Both the position numbers and the translations under genes were made by a program. Shown here in pieces: positions 1 to 8,688 of a DNA stretch of 64,000 nucleotides. Each line of letters opens with the position of its first letter. The stretch's first letter is position 1. The notes under the pieces were generated by a model that worked only from the letters and a program-made list of their open reading frames with translations, was not told the origin of the DNA and made no database searches. Origin of the DNA: Bradyrhizobium iriomotense (lineage in GTDB: Bacteria; Pseudomonadota; Alphaproteobacteria; Rhizobiales; Xanthobacteraceae); NCBI RefSeq assembly GCF_018130765.1, contig NZ_JAFCJZ010000023.1:1-64000 (forward strand), in the 5' to 3' direction.

Positions 1-141
1 CTGGCTCTCCGTGGGTTCGAGTGTGGAAACCCAAACCTATCGGAAAGGCCACGCTCACCGCCCCATGGAATCTACGAAGTCTGCGCTCCGTCATTGCGAG
101 TGGGGTACGAGTCCACCATTCACAGGAATGATTGCCAAACG

Positions 142-567
142 ATGGACGACCTCAGCGATCTCATCCCAACCGGGAAAGCCGACCTGGAGCGTGCGCATGC
201 TGCGGTCGATGCCGGTTATCCCAAGGTGGCCCCTATTCTCGGCGAACTTGTCGGCTGGCTTCGCGACTGCAATTGGCCGGTCGCGCGCGTCCTGGCCCCG
301 TTTCTGGCTTCGCTCGGGGCTCCGCTGAAACCGCATATCCGGGACGTCCTCAAGTCCGACGACGACGTTTGGAAATACTGGGTGATCAGCATCCTGATCG
401 ATGCGCTCGCGAAGACCGACACCGAGGAGTTTCGCCCCGAGCTTGAACGGCTTTGCTATGCGCCCAAGCCGCACGAAGTCGCGGAGCAGCTGGACGAGCA
501 GGCTCGATCGGTCCTTCAGAAATTTGACTGGTTTCGGGACGATCCCGAAAGACCTCAATTGGATTGA
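142..567 (+). CDS. DUF5071 domain protein
   Basis: A 141-residue protein that resembles the DUF5071 family. The recognisable pattern is an opening DLIP..KADLE, then AAVDAGYP.VAPILGELVGWL.D.NWPVARVLAPFLASLG, then a DDDVWKYWVI segment. No catalytic residues are known for the family, which has a helical-repeat look. The reading frame stays open upstream for 16 codons, but those residues do not fit the family, so the ATG before DDLSDLIP was taken as the start. It stands alone, and a block of palindromic repeats follows its stop. The function is unknown. Confidence 0.75.
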   Translation: MDDLSDLIPTGKADLERAHAAVDAGYPKVAPILGELVGWLRDCNWPVARVLAPFLASLGAPLKPHIRDVLKSDDDVWKYWVISILIDALAKTDTEEFRPELERLCYAPKPHEVAEQLDEQARSVLQKFDWFRDDPERPQLD

Positions 568-587
568 TGCCAACATCAGGCACGTTT

Positions 588-684
588 CGTAGGGTGGGCA
601 AAGCGAAAGCGTGCCCACCATTTCCTGTTCGTCGTAGAATGGTGGGCACGTCGCGCGAAGAGCGCGCCTTTGCCCACCCTACGA
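588..684. repeat. Long inverted repeat (GGGTGGGCA family)
   Basis: The outer arms TCGTAGGGTGGGCAAAG and CTTTGCCCACCCTACGA are exact reverse complements. An inner pair, CGTGCCCACCATT and AATGGTGGGCACG, makes one long stem-loop with a short unpaired centre. It has no coding potential. It looks like one of the dispersed intergenic palindromic elements of Bradyrhizobium and sits directly before a second, unrelated palindrome. Confidence 0.85.
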
Positions 685-696
685 GATCCCTCTTCC

Positions 697-774
697 GTCA
701 TTGCGAGCGAAGCGAAGCAATCCAGATTGTCTCCGCGCAAGGATTCTGGATTGCTTCGCTTCGCTCGCAATGAC
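697..774. repeat. 30-bp inverted repeat (GTCATTGCGAG family)
   Basis: Positions 697-726 and 745-774 are perfect 30-bp inverted arms beginning GTCATTGCGAGCGAAGCGAA, with an 18-bp spacer. The same family recurs near 47391-47512 in a diverged form, and a half-copy starting GTCATTGCGAG is seen at about position 91. It is a dispersed intergenic palindromic repeat and could form a very stable hairpin in RNA from either strand. Confidence 0.9.
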
Positions 775-779
775 GAAAC

Positions 780-812
780 AAAAAACGCCGGGGCGGTTTC
801 CCGCTCCGGCGT
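780..812 (-). terminator. Rho-independent terminator of the aldehyde dehydrogenase gene
   Basis: Read on the minus strand, this is a GC-rich stem (ACGCCGG pairing with CCGGCGT, extended by GCGG/CCGC) followed by six T. It lies 24 bp past the aldehyde dehydrogenase stop, the expected position and orientation for an intrinsic terminator. Confidence 0.85.
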
Positions 813-835
813 CTTGTACGTTCAGCAGCTGAAAC

Positions 836-2266
836 TTAAGCCGCGTTGAAGCCGGCCACCGCCTTCACTTCGAGGAAGTCCTCGAGGCCGTACTTGCCCC
901 ACTCTCGGCCGTTGCCGGACTGCTTGTAGCCGCCGAACGGCGCGGTGCGGTCGTTGGGCACGCCCTGAAGGTTGACGTTGCCGGCGCGGATCTGGCGGCC
1001 GACGCGCTTGGCGTCCTCGACCGTCGCACCCGAGACGTAACCAGCGAGGCCATAGGGCGTGTCGTTGGCGATCTGCACGGCGTCGGCTTCGTCCTTGGCG
1101 CCGATGATGGTCAGCACCGGTCCGAAGATCTCTTCACGGGCGATCGTCATCTCAGGGGTGACGTCGGCGAAGATGGTCGGACGGACATAGAAGCCCTTGT
1201 TGACGCCTTCGGGCAGGCCCGGGCCACCGGCGACGAGCGTTGCGCCCTCGTCGATGCCTTTCTTGATCAGCGCCTGGATCTTGTCCCACTGGCCGCGGTT
1301 GACGACCGGGCCGATGGTGGTGCCTTCCCCGCGCGGATCGCCGGCCTTGGTCTTGTCGGCGACGGCCTTCGCGATCGCGGCGACTTCCTTCATCTTCGAG
1401 GCCGGCACGATCATGCGCGAGGGCGCGTTGCAGGACTGGCCGGAGTTGTTGAACATGTGCATCACGCCGCCGGTCACCGCCTTCGTGAGGTCGGCGCCTT
1501 CGAGGATGACGTTCGGCGACTTGCCGCCGAGCTCCTGGCTGACGCGCTTGACGGTCGGCGCTGCGCGCTTGGCGACGTCGATGCCGGCGCGGGTCGAGCC
1601 GGTGAAAGAGATCATGTCGATGTCGGGGTGCTCGCTCATGGCGGCGCCGACCTCGGGGCCGAGGCCGTTGACGAGATTGAACACGCCCTTCGGCACGCCG
1701 GCTTCATGGAGGATTTCCGCGAAGATCAGCGCCGAGGTCGGGGTGAACTCCGACGGCTTCAGGATCATGGTGCAGCCGGCAGCGAGCGCAGGCGCGACCT
1801 TGCAGGCGATCTGGTTGAGTGGCCAGTTCCAGGGCGTGATCATGCCGACCACGCCGATCGGCTCGCGCAGCACCATGGCGGTGCCGACCGGCTCCTCGAA
1901 ATGATAGTTCTTGAGCACGTCGAGCGTGGTCATGAGATGGCCGAGGCCGGCGCCGGCCTGCAGCTTCTCCGCCATCGGCAGCGGGGCGCCCATCTCGTCG
2001 GAGACGGCGGCGCCGATCTCCTTGATGCGGGTCTTGTAGACCTCGATAATCTTCGAGAGCAGCGCGACGCGCTCCTCGCGGCTGGTCTGGGAGAACGTTG
2101 CGAAGGCGCGCTTGGCGGCGGCAACGGCCTTGTCGACATCGGCCTTGGAGCCGAGCGCAACCTCGTACATCGCCTCTTCCGTCGCGGGATTGACCACGGC
2201 GGTGGACTTCTTGACGGCGGGATCGACCCAGGCGCCGTCGATGTAGAATTGCATGCGATTGACCAT
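836..2266 (-). CDS. Aldehyde dehydrogenase family protein (NAD(P)+-dependent)
   Basis: A 476-residue member of the aldehyde dehydrogenase superfamily, which oxidises an aldehyde to the acid with NAD(P)+. Visible signatures are TPWNWP (about 144-149) and KPSE (about 170) of the Rossmann region, FTGST (221-225), the general base Glu245 in QELGGK and the catalytic Cys279 in SGQSC. The open frame runs 58 codons further upstream, but those residues come from repeat DNA. The ATG before VNRMQFYIDG has an AAGAAGAGG ribosome-binding site and gives the normal length. The substrate cannot be read from the sequence. It appears monocistronic, with its own terminator. Confidence 0.93.
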   Translation of the reverse strand: MVNRMQFYIDGAWVDPAVKKSTAVVNPATEEAMYEVALGSKADVDKAVAAAKRAFATFSQTSREERVALLSKIIEVYKTRIKEIGAAVSDEMGAPLPMAEKLQAGAGLGHLMTTLDVLKNYHFEEPVGTAMVLREPIGVVGMITPWNWPLNQIACKVAPALAAGCTMILKPSEFTPTSALIFAEILHEAGVPKGVFNLVNGLGPEVGAAMSEHPDIDMISFTGSTRAGIDVAKRAAPTVKRVSQELGGKSPNVILEGADLTKAVTGGVMHMFNNSGQSCNAPSRMIVPASKMKEVAAIAKAVADKTKAGDPRGEGTTIGPVVNRGQWDKIQALIKKGIDEGATLVAGGPGLPEGVNKGFYVRPTIFADVTPEMTIAREEIFGPVLTIIGAKDEADAVQIANDTPYGLAGYVSGATVEDAKRVGRQIRAGNVNLQGVPNDRTAPFGGYKQSGNGREWGKYGLEDFLEVKAVAGFNAA

Positions 2267-2409
2267 CGTTAACCTCTTCTTGGGGGCTTGGAGGGGGCGT
2301 TTCGGCAGGCATCCTTGCACGAAAGCGCCGGCAATTGAACCCGCCATATGCGGGGCCAGCGTTGCGGCGGACGCGCGGAATATGGGGCGCGATTTGAGGC
2401 GAGGCAAGC

Positions 2410-2581
2410 GGCCATGGGTCCCGGCTCTGCGTCGCGACATTTCATGTCGCGCCGCGTCCGGGACACAAGATTAGAACGGATGCAAACACTCTCGTGTCCC
2501 GGACGCAGCGCAGCGCTTCCCCGGCGATGCGAAGCATCGTCCGGCGCAGCGGTGCGCTGCAGAGCCGGGGCCCATGCGGCC
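2410..2581. repeat. Composite palindromic repeat (GTCCCGG family)
   Basis: This fills most of the gap between two minus-strand genes. The outer arms GGCCATGGGTCCCGGCTCTGC and GCAGAGCCGGGGCCCATGCGGCC pair imperfectly. The inner arms GTCCGGGACACAAG and CTCGTGTCCCGGAC also pair. Smaller hairpins (for example CGACATTTCATGTCG and GATGCGAAGCATC) lie inside each arm. A related element is found at about 53649-53794. No gene is visible here. Confidence 0.8.
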
Positions 2582-2592
2582 GGTTACCTCGA

Positions 2593-4956
2593 CTACACCG
2601 CCATCTTCCGATGCAGCACCGGCGCGCCGGTGGTGAGGGTTTCGGCCGCATCGATGATGGCGTTGGCGTCGATGCCGTAGTGGCGATAAAGGTCCGCGAT
2701 GCTGCCGGTCTGGCCGAACTGCTCGACGCCGAGCGCCTCGACGCGATGGCCGCGGACGCTGCCGAGCCAGCCGAGCGCGGAGGGATGGCCGTCGATCACG
2801 GTCACGATGCCGCAGTCGCGGGGGAGCTGCGCCAGCAGCTTTTCGATGTGGCTGAGATGCTGCACGCCGCGGCGGTCGCGCCGCAATTTCCGCGCGGCGG
2901 TCCAACCCGCATGCAGGCGATCCGCCGAGGTGATCGCGAGCAGGCCAACGTCGCGGCGGCTCTCGCCGATGAAGCCGGTGGCCTCGATCGCCTCGGGCGC
3001 GACCGCGCCGGTATAGGCGATCACGACCTCGGCATTCGGGCCCGGCTTGCGCAGCCAGTAGGCGCCGTCGGTGATGCCCTGCTGCAGTTCCGGCGTCATG
3101 ATCCGCTGCGCCTGCTCGATGCTGCGCGTCGAGAGGCGCAGATAAACGGAACCGCCCTCGCCCGGATCGCGCTGCATGTGCTGGAAGCCGAAAGCCATGA
3201 TCACGGCGAGTTCGTCGACGAAGGCCGGCTCGAACGAGGCGAGCCCGTCCTGCGCCATGCCGATGAGCGGCGTCGCGATCGACTGATGCGCGCCGCCTTC
3301 GGGCGCGAGCGTGATGCCCGAGGGCGTTGCCGCCACCATGAAGCGCGCATCCTGGTAGCAGGCATAGTTCAGCGCATCGAGCCCGCGCTCGATGAAGGGA
3401 TCGTAGAGCGTACCGACCGGCAGCAGCCGCGCGCCGTTGATCTGGTGCGACAGGCCGAGCGCGGAGAGCATGATGAACAGGTTCATCTCGGCAATCCCAA
3501 GCTCGAGATGCTGGCCCTTGGGCGAGGCGTCCCAATTGTAGGTCGACGGAATTTTCTCGCTGCGGAATAAGTCCGCCTTCTCCGCGCGCGCGAACAGGCC
3601 GCGCCGGTTCACCCAGGGGCCGAGATTGGTCGAGACTGTGACGTCAGGCGACGTCGTCACGATGCGTTTTGCGAGTTCGCTGTCGCCGCGCGCGATCTCG
3701 TTGAGCACCAGCCCAAAACCCTGCTGGGTCGACATCTGCGGCGACGGCTTGAAGCTGAGCTGCTGGGGCACCTCGATGACCGGCGCGGTCAGCCTCCGGC
3801 CGTCCTGGTTGAACGGCACGCTTGCGAGGAACGCATCGAGCTCGGCAGCGGATTGCGCGAGGCCCTCGTACTTGTCCCATTCATGGCCGGGGCGGATGTT
3901 CTGGCTGTCGCGATATTTCTCCATCTGCGCGACCGTCATCAGGCCGGCATGGTTGTCCTTGTGGCCCTGGAACGGCAGGCCGACACCCTTGATGGTGTAG
4001 GCGATGAAGCAGACCGGGCGGTCGTGGTCGATGGACTCGAACGCCTCCAGCATGCTCGCCATGTCGTGGCCGCCGAGATTCGACATCAACGCCAGCAGCT
4101 CCTCGTCGCTGCGCTTGTCGATCAGCTTTGTGATCGGCCCCTGGTCGCCAATCTCGTCATGGAGATGTTTGCGGAAAGCGGCGCCGCCCTGGAAGCAGAG
4201 CGCGGCGTAGAGCGCGTTCGGGCAATTGTCGATCCAGCGCTTCAGCGCCTCGCCGCCGGGCTCAGCAAAGGCCTCGCGCATCAGACGGCCGTATTTCACG
4301 ATGACGACGTCCCAGCCGAAATTGCGGAACATGGTCTCGAACTTTTCCCAGAGACCTTCGCGCACGACGGCGTCGAGCGACTGGCGGTTATAGTCGACCA
4401 CCCACCAGGTGTTGCGCAGACCGTGCTTCCAGCCCTCTGCCAGGGATTCGAAGATGTTGCCTTCGTCCATCTCGGCATCGCCGACCAGGGCAATCATCCG
4501 CCCTTCGCGGCGGTCCTTCATCCAGCCATGCGCCTTGACGTAGTCCTGCACCAGCGAAGAGAACAGCGTCTGCGCGACACCGAGGCCGACCGAGCCGGTG
4601 GAGAAATCGACGTCGTCGACGTCCTTGGTGCGCGAGGGATAGGACTGCGCGCCCTTGAAGCCGCGAAAGTTCTCCAGCTTCTCCCGGCTCTGCCGGCCGA
4701 ACAGATACTGGATGGCGTGGAACACCGGGCTCGCATGCGGCTTCACCGCGACGCGGTCCTCGGGCCGTAGCACGTGGAAATACAGCGCCGACATGATGGT
4801 GGCGAGCGAGGCGGAGGAGGCCTGATGTCCCCCGACCTTGAGTCCATCAGCGTTGGCGCGGATGTGGTTGGCGTGGTGGATGGTCCAGGACGACAGCCAC
4901 AGCGCCTTGCGGCTGAGAGCGGTCAACGTATCGAGACGGGCGGAATCAACGGGCAT
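2593..4956 (-). CDS. Homodimeric 2-oxoacid dehydrogenase E1 / transketolase-like protein (MdeB-like)
   Basis: A 787-residue thiamine-diphosphate enzyme related to the homodimeric pyruvate dehydrogenase E1 (AceE) and to MdeB, the alpha-ketobutyrate dehydrogenase E1 of Pseudomonas putida. The TPP-binding motif is GDAEMDEGN (159-167) followed by VVDYNRQ (about 186-192), close to the GDGEMDEP...NCNLQ pattern of AceE. The C-terminal half has the pyrimidine-binding and transketolase C-terminal look. The preferred ATG is preceded by GGGAG. The divergent neighbour is an Lrp/AsnC regulator, the arrangement seen with mdeB and mdeR. No E2, E3 or methionine gamma-lyase gene is nearby, so the substrate is inferred only. 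An AceE paralogue using another 2-oxoacid is equally possible. Confidence 0.8.
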   Translation of the reverse strand: MPVDSARLDTLTALSRKALWLSSWTIHHANHIRANADGLKVGGHQASSASLATIMSALYFHVLRPEDRVAVKPHASPVFHAIQYLFGRQSREKLENFRGFKGAQSYPSRTKDVDDVDFSTGSVGLGVAQTLFSSLVQDYVKAHGWMKDRREGRMIALVGDAEMDEGNIFESLAEGWKHGLRNTWWVVDYNRQSLDAVVREGLWEKFETMFRNFGWDVVIVKYGRLMREAFAEPGGEALKRWIDNCPNALYAALCFQGGAAFRKHLHDEIGDQGPITKLIDKRSDEELLALMSNLGGHDMASMLEAFESIDHDRPVCFIAYTIKGVGLPFQGHKDNHAGLMTVAQMEKYRDSQNIRPGHEWDKYEGLAQSAAELDAFLASVPFNQDGRRLTAPVIEVPQQLSFKPSPQMSTQQGFGLVLNEIARGDSELAKRIVTTSPDVTVSTNLGPWVNRRGLFARAEKADLFRSEKIPSTYNWDASPKGQHLELGIAEMNLFIMLSALGLSHQINGARLLPVGTLYDPFIERGLDALNYACYQDARFMVAATPSGITLAPEGGAHQSIATPLIGMAQDGLASFEPAFVDELAVIMAFGFQHMQRDPGEGGSVYLRLSTRSIEQAQRIMTPELQQGITDGAYWLRKPGPNAEVVIAYTGAVAPEAIEATGFIGESRRDVGLLAITSADRLHAGWTAARKLRRDRRGVQHLSHIEKLLAQLPRDCGIVTVIDGHPSALGWLGSVRGHRVEALGVEQFGQTGSIADLYRHYGIDANAIIDAAETLTTGAPVLHRKMAV

Positions 4957-5045
4957 GGCAATGCGCTCCCGGAAACAGGTTCTGACGATGATACGCCTGC
5001 GGCCGGCGCCAAACTTCTCAATTTTTCGCGCCATACCTCCGATTA

Positions 5046-5062
5046 TTGGGATATTTTACCAA
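5046..5062. promoter_or_regulatory. Candidate Lrp/AsnC operator
   Basis: The A/T-rich dyad TTGGGATATTTTACCAA has outer arms TTGG/CCAA around a 9-bp AT core. It lies 31 bp upstream of the Lrp-family start and about 90 bp upstream of the divergent E1 gene. Position and composition fit an operator for the neighbouring regulator, but no binding evidence exists. Confidence 0.4.
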
Positions 5063-5092
5063 CCTAGCCCGCCAGAAACAGGTTTCATCCCA

Positions 5093-5554
5093 ATGCCCGA
5101 GCTCGACGCCATCGACCGCAAGATCCTCAGCCACCTTCAGAACGACAGCCGCCTGACCATGCAGGAGCTCGCCGACAAGGTCGGGCTCTCGGTCTCGCCC
5201 TGCCATCGCCGGGTCAAGCTGCTGGAGGAGCGCGGCGTCATCTCGCGCTATGTCGCAACCGTCGACCAGAAGGCGCTGGGACTGCACGTCAGCGTGTTCA
5301 TCTCGATCAAGCTGGCGCGGCAGAAGGAGGAGGACCTCAACCGCTTTGCCCGCGCCATCTCGAAATGGGATGAGGTGCTGGAATGCTATCTGATGACCGG
5401 CAATCGCGACTATCTGCTGCGCGTCGTGGCGGCCGACCTCGCCTCCTACGAGACCTTCCTGAAGACCAAGCTGACCCGGCTCGACGGCATCGCCTCGATC
5501 GAGTCGAGCTTTGCGCTGAGCCAGGTGAAGTACTCGATCGCGCTGCCGGTATAG
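5093..5554 (+). CDS. Lrp/AsnC family transcriptional regulator
   Basis: A 153-residue protein with the standard Lrp/AsnC layout. An N-terminal helix-turn-helix opens LDAIDRKIL and continues ELADKVGLSVSPCHRRVKLLEERGVI (about 20-50). A C-terminal RAM ligand-binding domain follows, with a conserved YLMTGNRDYLLRV stretch (about 101-113). Lrp-type regulators bind as dimers or octamers and often sense an amino or keto acid. It is divergent from the E1-like gene and probably controls it, as MdeR does for mdeAB. The open frame extends 85 codons upstream through the intergenic region, but the ATG before PELDAIDRK matches the family start. Confidence 0.93.
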   Translation: MPELDAIDRKILSHLQNDSRLTMQELADKVGLSVSPCHRRVKLLEERGVISRYVATVDQKALGLHVSVFISIKLARQKEEDLNRFARAISKWDEVLECYLMTGNRDYLLRVVAADLASYETFLKTKLTRLDGIASIESSFALSQVKYSIALPV

Positions 5555-5558
5555 GCCC

Positions 5559-6638
5559 TCACCGCCACGGTTGCACGATGATCTTGGTGTGGACTTCCGG
5601 ATTGGCGAGATCCGCGAAGGCCTTGGCGACGCCGTCAATGCCGACTTCCGCCGTCACCATTGCCGCGGCATCCACCTGCCCCTCCGCAATCAGGCGCAGT
5701 GACGCGGCAAACTCCTCCGGCGTGTAGCCGAGCACGTACTGGACGTTCAGCTCCTTCATGATGCCGAGCATGGGCTCGCTCCTGTCGGTCTCCATGCAGA
5801 CGCCGACCACGACGATGCGCGCATCGCGCGGCGCGCCTTCGAACACCTGCTGCAACAGGCCGGGCACGCCGACGCATTCGAAGATGATCGCGGGTTTCAG
5901 CGCCGGCAGCATCGCCTGGAGCGGCGGCCGCGCCGCCTTCTCCGCCTCGGACATTTGCGCGTGCTCGGCCCAGGTCGCATACGGCTGCGACACCCTGGGA
6001 TCGACGACGACATCGGCGCCGAGCTTTGCCGCAAGCGCGCGACGCGCCGGGGAATAGTCGGCGGCGACGATCGGATGCAGGCCCTTGATCCTCAGCGCGG
6101 CGATGACAGCGAGCCCGACCGGCCCGCAGCCGATCACGAGCGGCACCTCACCGCCGCTTATGTTGGCTTTCGCCACGGCGTGAACGCCGACCGCCAGCGG
6201 CTCGGTGAGCGCAGCGTGTTCCGGCGCAAGACCATTGGGCACTTCGAGCAACAACGGCTCGCTCAGCAGCATCGCTTCCGCATAGCCACCGACAAATTCG
6301 TTGGAATAACCGATGCCCTTGATGCCCTCCGGCGTCAGCAGCGCAGGCAGCGAGCACACATGCGTCCCAGGCTTGAGCCGACGTTCAGTGCCCGGGCCGT
6401 AATCGACGATCTCGCAGCAGAACTCGTGACCAAACACGACATCGCGCGACAAATCCATCGGCGTGCGACCGGTCTTCCTTGCCATCTCCACCATGCGCGG
6501 AGCGTGCTGACGCGCATGCAGGTCGGAGCCGCAGATGCCGCAGGCGAGCGTCTTGACCAGAACCTGGCCCTGGCCCGGCTTCGGCTCGGCCATCTGGCCG
6601 ACGACAATCTCACCGTCCCTGAAAATCGCAGCCCGCAT
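5559..6638 (-). CDS. Zinc-binding alcohol dehydrogenase (MDR superfamily)
   Basis: A 359-residue medium-chain dehydrogenase. The catalytic zinc site is shown by CGICGSDLH (33-41) and the GHEF motif, and the NAD(P) site by IGCGPVGLAVI. The four-cysteine structural zinc lobe of classical alcohol dehydrogenases is absent: only VCSLPALLTPEG stands where the C-x2-C-x2-C cluster would be. The start has a strong GGAGGAG ribosome-binding site. Its stop is 4 bp from the convergent Lrp stop. The substrate is unknown. Confidence 0.9.
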   Translation of the reverse strand: MRAAIFRDGEIVVGQMAEPKPGQGQVLVKTLACGICGSDLHARQHAPRMVEMARKTGRTPMDLSRDVVFGHEFCCEIVDYGPGTERRLKPGTHVCSLPALLTPEGIKGIGYSNEFVGGYAEAMLLSEPLLLEVPNGLAPEHAALTEPLAVGVHAVAKANISGGEVPLVIGCGPVGLAVIAALRIKGLHPIVAADYSPARRALAAKLGADVVVDPRVSQPYATWAEHAQMSEAEKAARPPLQAMLPALKPAIIFECVGVPGLLQQVFEGAPRDARIVVVGVCMETDRSEPMLGIMKELNVQYVLGYTPEEFAASLRLIAEGQVDAAAMVTAEVGIDGVAKAFADLANPEVHTKIIVQPWR

Positions 6639-6698
6639 CCGGCTCCTCCCGTGTTGTTGGAGCCGTTGATATCACGAAGCGGGAGCTGCGATATTGCG

Positions 6699-7685
6699 TC
6701 AGGCGTTCGGGGAACGCTCTTCCAGCACCAGGAGCGAGGCGCGGCGGACGCGCTCGCGATGGGCGATGTAGAGACCGCTGGCGACGATGAAGGCCGCGCC
6801 GACGATGGTCCAGATGCTCGGCACCTCGCCGAAGATGAAGAAGCCGAGAATGCTGACCCACAACAATTGCGAGTAGGAGAACGGCGCCAGCACCGAGGCA
6901 TCGCCGTAGCGATAGGCCAGCACGACGATCCACTGGCCGGCGGTCGAGGCGACGCCGATGAAGATGCCGAGCGCGATCGCGGTCCAGGACGGCGTCACCC
7001 AGACAAACGGCACGATTGCGGTGAGGATCGCAAGGCCGGTCAGCGAGGAATAGGCCATGGTGGTGACGACGGCCTCGCGGCCGCTCATCATCCGCGTCAG
7101 GATCAGCGTGCCGGCCCAGCAGGCCGCCGAGACGACGGGGAAGAACGCAGCGGGGTGAAACGCGCTGGTGCCCGGCCGCAGGATGATCAGCACGCCGATG
7201 AGGCCGAGCGCGGTGGCGAACCAGCGTCGCATGCCGACCTTCTCGCCGAGGAAGACGATCGAGAGCGCAGTGACGAACAACGGTGCAACGAAGCCGGTAG
7301 CCGACGCCTCCGCGATCGGGAGGAAGCCGAGGCCCGTGATGAAGAACAGCGAGGAGCCGAGCAGCACCGCGCCGCGCATCACGTGCAATCCGAGACGCTC
7401 GGTGCGCATCGCGTAGTACGGCGAGGACCGCAGCATCACCGGCGTGAACATCAGCGCGAAGGTGAGAAAGCGGATCCAGGTGATCTCGATCGAGGGCAGG
7501 CTGGTCGACAGATATTTCGCGGCGGTGTCGGAGCAGCCGAGGAACACCGTCGACAGCAGGATCAGTGCGATGCCCTTGAAGGGATGATCGACGCGCGCGG
7601 GTGCGCGGCGGCCGACATGCTTCTTCTCGGGCATGGGCACGGAAATACTGTCGAGCCTTGCGGCTACGGCTGGCGGCGGGGTCAC
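6699..7685 (-). CDS. EamA-family (DMT superfamily) membrane transporter
   Basis: A 328-residue protein with about ten hydrophobic segments and the internal duplication of the drug/metabolite transporter superfamily. Typical pieces are IALILLSTVFLGCSDTAAKY near the N-terminus and LGEKVGMRRWFATALGLIGVLIILRPG at the end of the first EamA repeat. It probably exports a small metabolite. The start is uncertain: a GTG at 7685 gives the listed form, an ATG at 7634 a shorter one, and neither has a clear ribosome-binding site. The gene ends 60 bp from the alcohol dehydrogenase start and may lie in the same transcript. Confidence 0.87.
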   Translation of the reverse strand: MTPPPAVAARLDSISVPMPEKKHVGRRAPARVDHPFKGIALILLSTVFLGCSDTAAKYLSTSLPSIEITWIRFLTFALMFTPVMLRSSPYYAMRTERLGLHVMRGAVLLGSSLFFITGLGFLPIAEASATGFVAPLFVTALSIVFLGEKVGMRRWFATALGLIGVLIILRPGTSAFHPAAFFPVVSAACWAGTLILTRMMSGREAVVTTMAYSSLTGLAILTAIVPFVWVTPSWTAIALGIFIGVASTAGQWIVVLAYRYGDASVLAPFSYSQLLWVSILGFFIFGEVPSIWTIVGAAFIVASGLYIAHRERVRRASLLVLEERSPNA

Positions 7686-7829
7686 GGCTGGAACTCGGGA
7701 AAAAATGCGATTCGAGTGCAGTCGTAAAAAACGACAAATGCGCCGCTTTCACAACTTCCGAAAACAGGATGCCGATATGCGCAGACCGCCGCGCGCGTAA
7801 ATACTCCATTAATAATGGGCGTTTGTGCA

Positions 7830-8669
7830 CTACAGCATGGGCAGTCCACGCGGCTTCGGGCCGCGCGGAAACGCCGCATCGAGCGCCAAAATCTCCTCTT
7901 TCGTCAGCACGAGATTACCGGCCGCCGCATTCGCGCCAGCATGTTCGGCGGATGACGCCTTCGGGATCGCGAACACCGTATTCGCACGGGTGAGGAAGCT
8001 CAGCGCGACCTGACGTGATGTCGCACGACGCGCCTCCGCAATGCGCGCGAGCACAGCGCCGCCCTTGCTGCGCGCATCCGGAAAATCATCGTGACCGAAT
8101 GGTGAATAAGCGACGACGGCAACATCATGCTGCTCGCACCACGGGATCACCGCATGCTCGATGGCGCGTTCCTTGAGATGATAGAGCACCTGATTGCAGG
8201 CGATGCGGCCCTCGCCTGCGACATCGAGGATCTCATCGAGATCGTCGGCATCGAAATTGGAGACGCCCCAGGACTTGATCTTGCCAGCCTTCACGAGCTC
8301 CTCGAAGGCGGCGACGGTGTCATCGAGCGGATACGAACCGCGCCAATGCAGCAGATAACAATCGAGTCGATCGGTCTTCAGCCGCTTCAGCGAACGCTCG
8401 CACGCCGTGATGGTGCCACGGCGCGAAGCATTGCTCGGCAGCACTTTCGAGACGAGGAACACCTCGTCGCGCCGGCCTGCAATCGCATCGGCAATGACGA
8501 GCTCGGCATCGCCATACATCTCGGCGGTGTCGATATGCGTCATGCCGAGATCGAGCCCGCGCTGAAGTGCGGCAATCGCGCGCTTGCGGTCGCCATGGTC
8601 GAGATACCAGGTGCCCTGCCCGATGACGGAGACGTTGGCGTTGGTTTTGCCGAAGGGGTGAGTGTTCAT
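7830..8669 (-). CDS. Aldo/keto reductase
   Basis: A 279-residue NADPH-dependent aldo/keto reductase. The family tetrad is visible: DTAEMYG (catalytic Asp and Tyr), SKVLPSNAS (Lys), and LLHWRG (His) after DRLDCY. IPKASSAEH near the C-terminus is the NADPH-binding loop. The start ATG follows AAGGAA, and the open frame upstream was rejected. It starts 20 bp after the SMP-30 gene stop, so the two form a likely operon. A sugar or lactone-derived aldehyde is a reasonable but unproven substrate. Confidence 0.92.
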   Translation of the reverse strand: MNTHPFGKTNANVSVIGQGTWYLDHGDRKRAIAALQRGLDLGMTHIDTAEMYGDAELVIADAIAGRRDEVFLVSKVLPSNASRRGTITACERSLKRLKTDRLDCYLLHWRGSYPLDDTVAAFEELVKAGKIKSWGVSNFDADDLDEILDVAGEGRIACNQVLYHLKERAIEHAVIPWCEQHDVAVVAYSPFGHDDFPDARSKGGAVLARIAEARRATSRQVALSFLTRANTVFAIPKASSAEHAGANAAAGNLVLTKEEILALDAAFPRGPKPRGLPML

Positions 8670-8688
8670 GCTTGTTCCTTCAGGTGCT

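Noticed and set aside
2267..2440. 58-codon N-terminal extension of the aldehyde dehydrogenase
   Set aside because: The extension is translated repeat DNA, and a better start with AAGAAGAGG lies at 2266.
5955..7727. 590-codon frame opposite the alcohol dehydrogenase and EamA genes
   Set aside because: It is antisense to two clear genes, its product is a low-complexity Arg/Asp/Glu-rich chain, and it matches no family. High GC content makes such shadows common.
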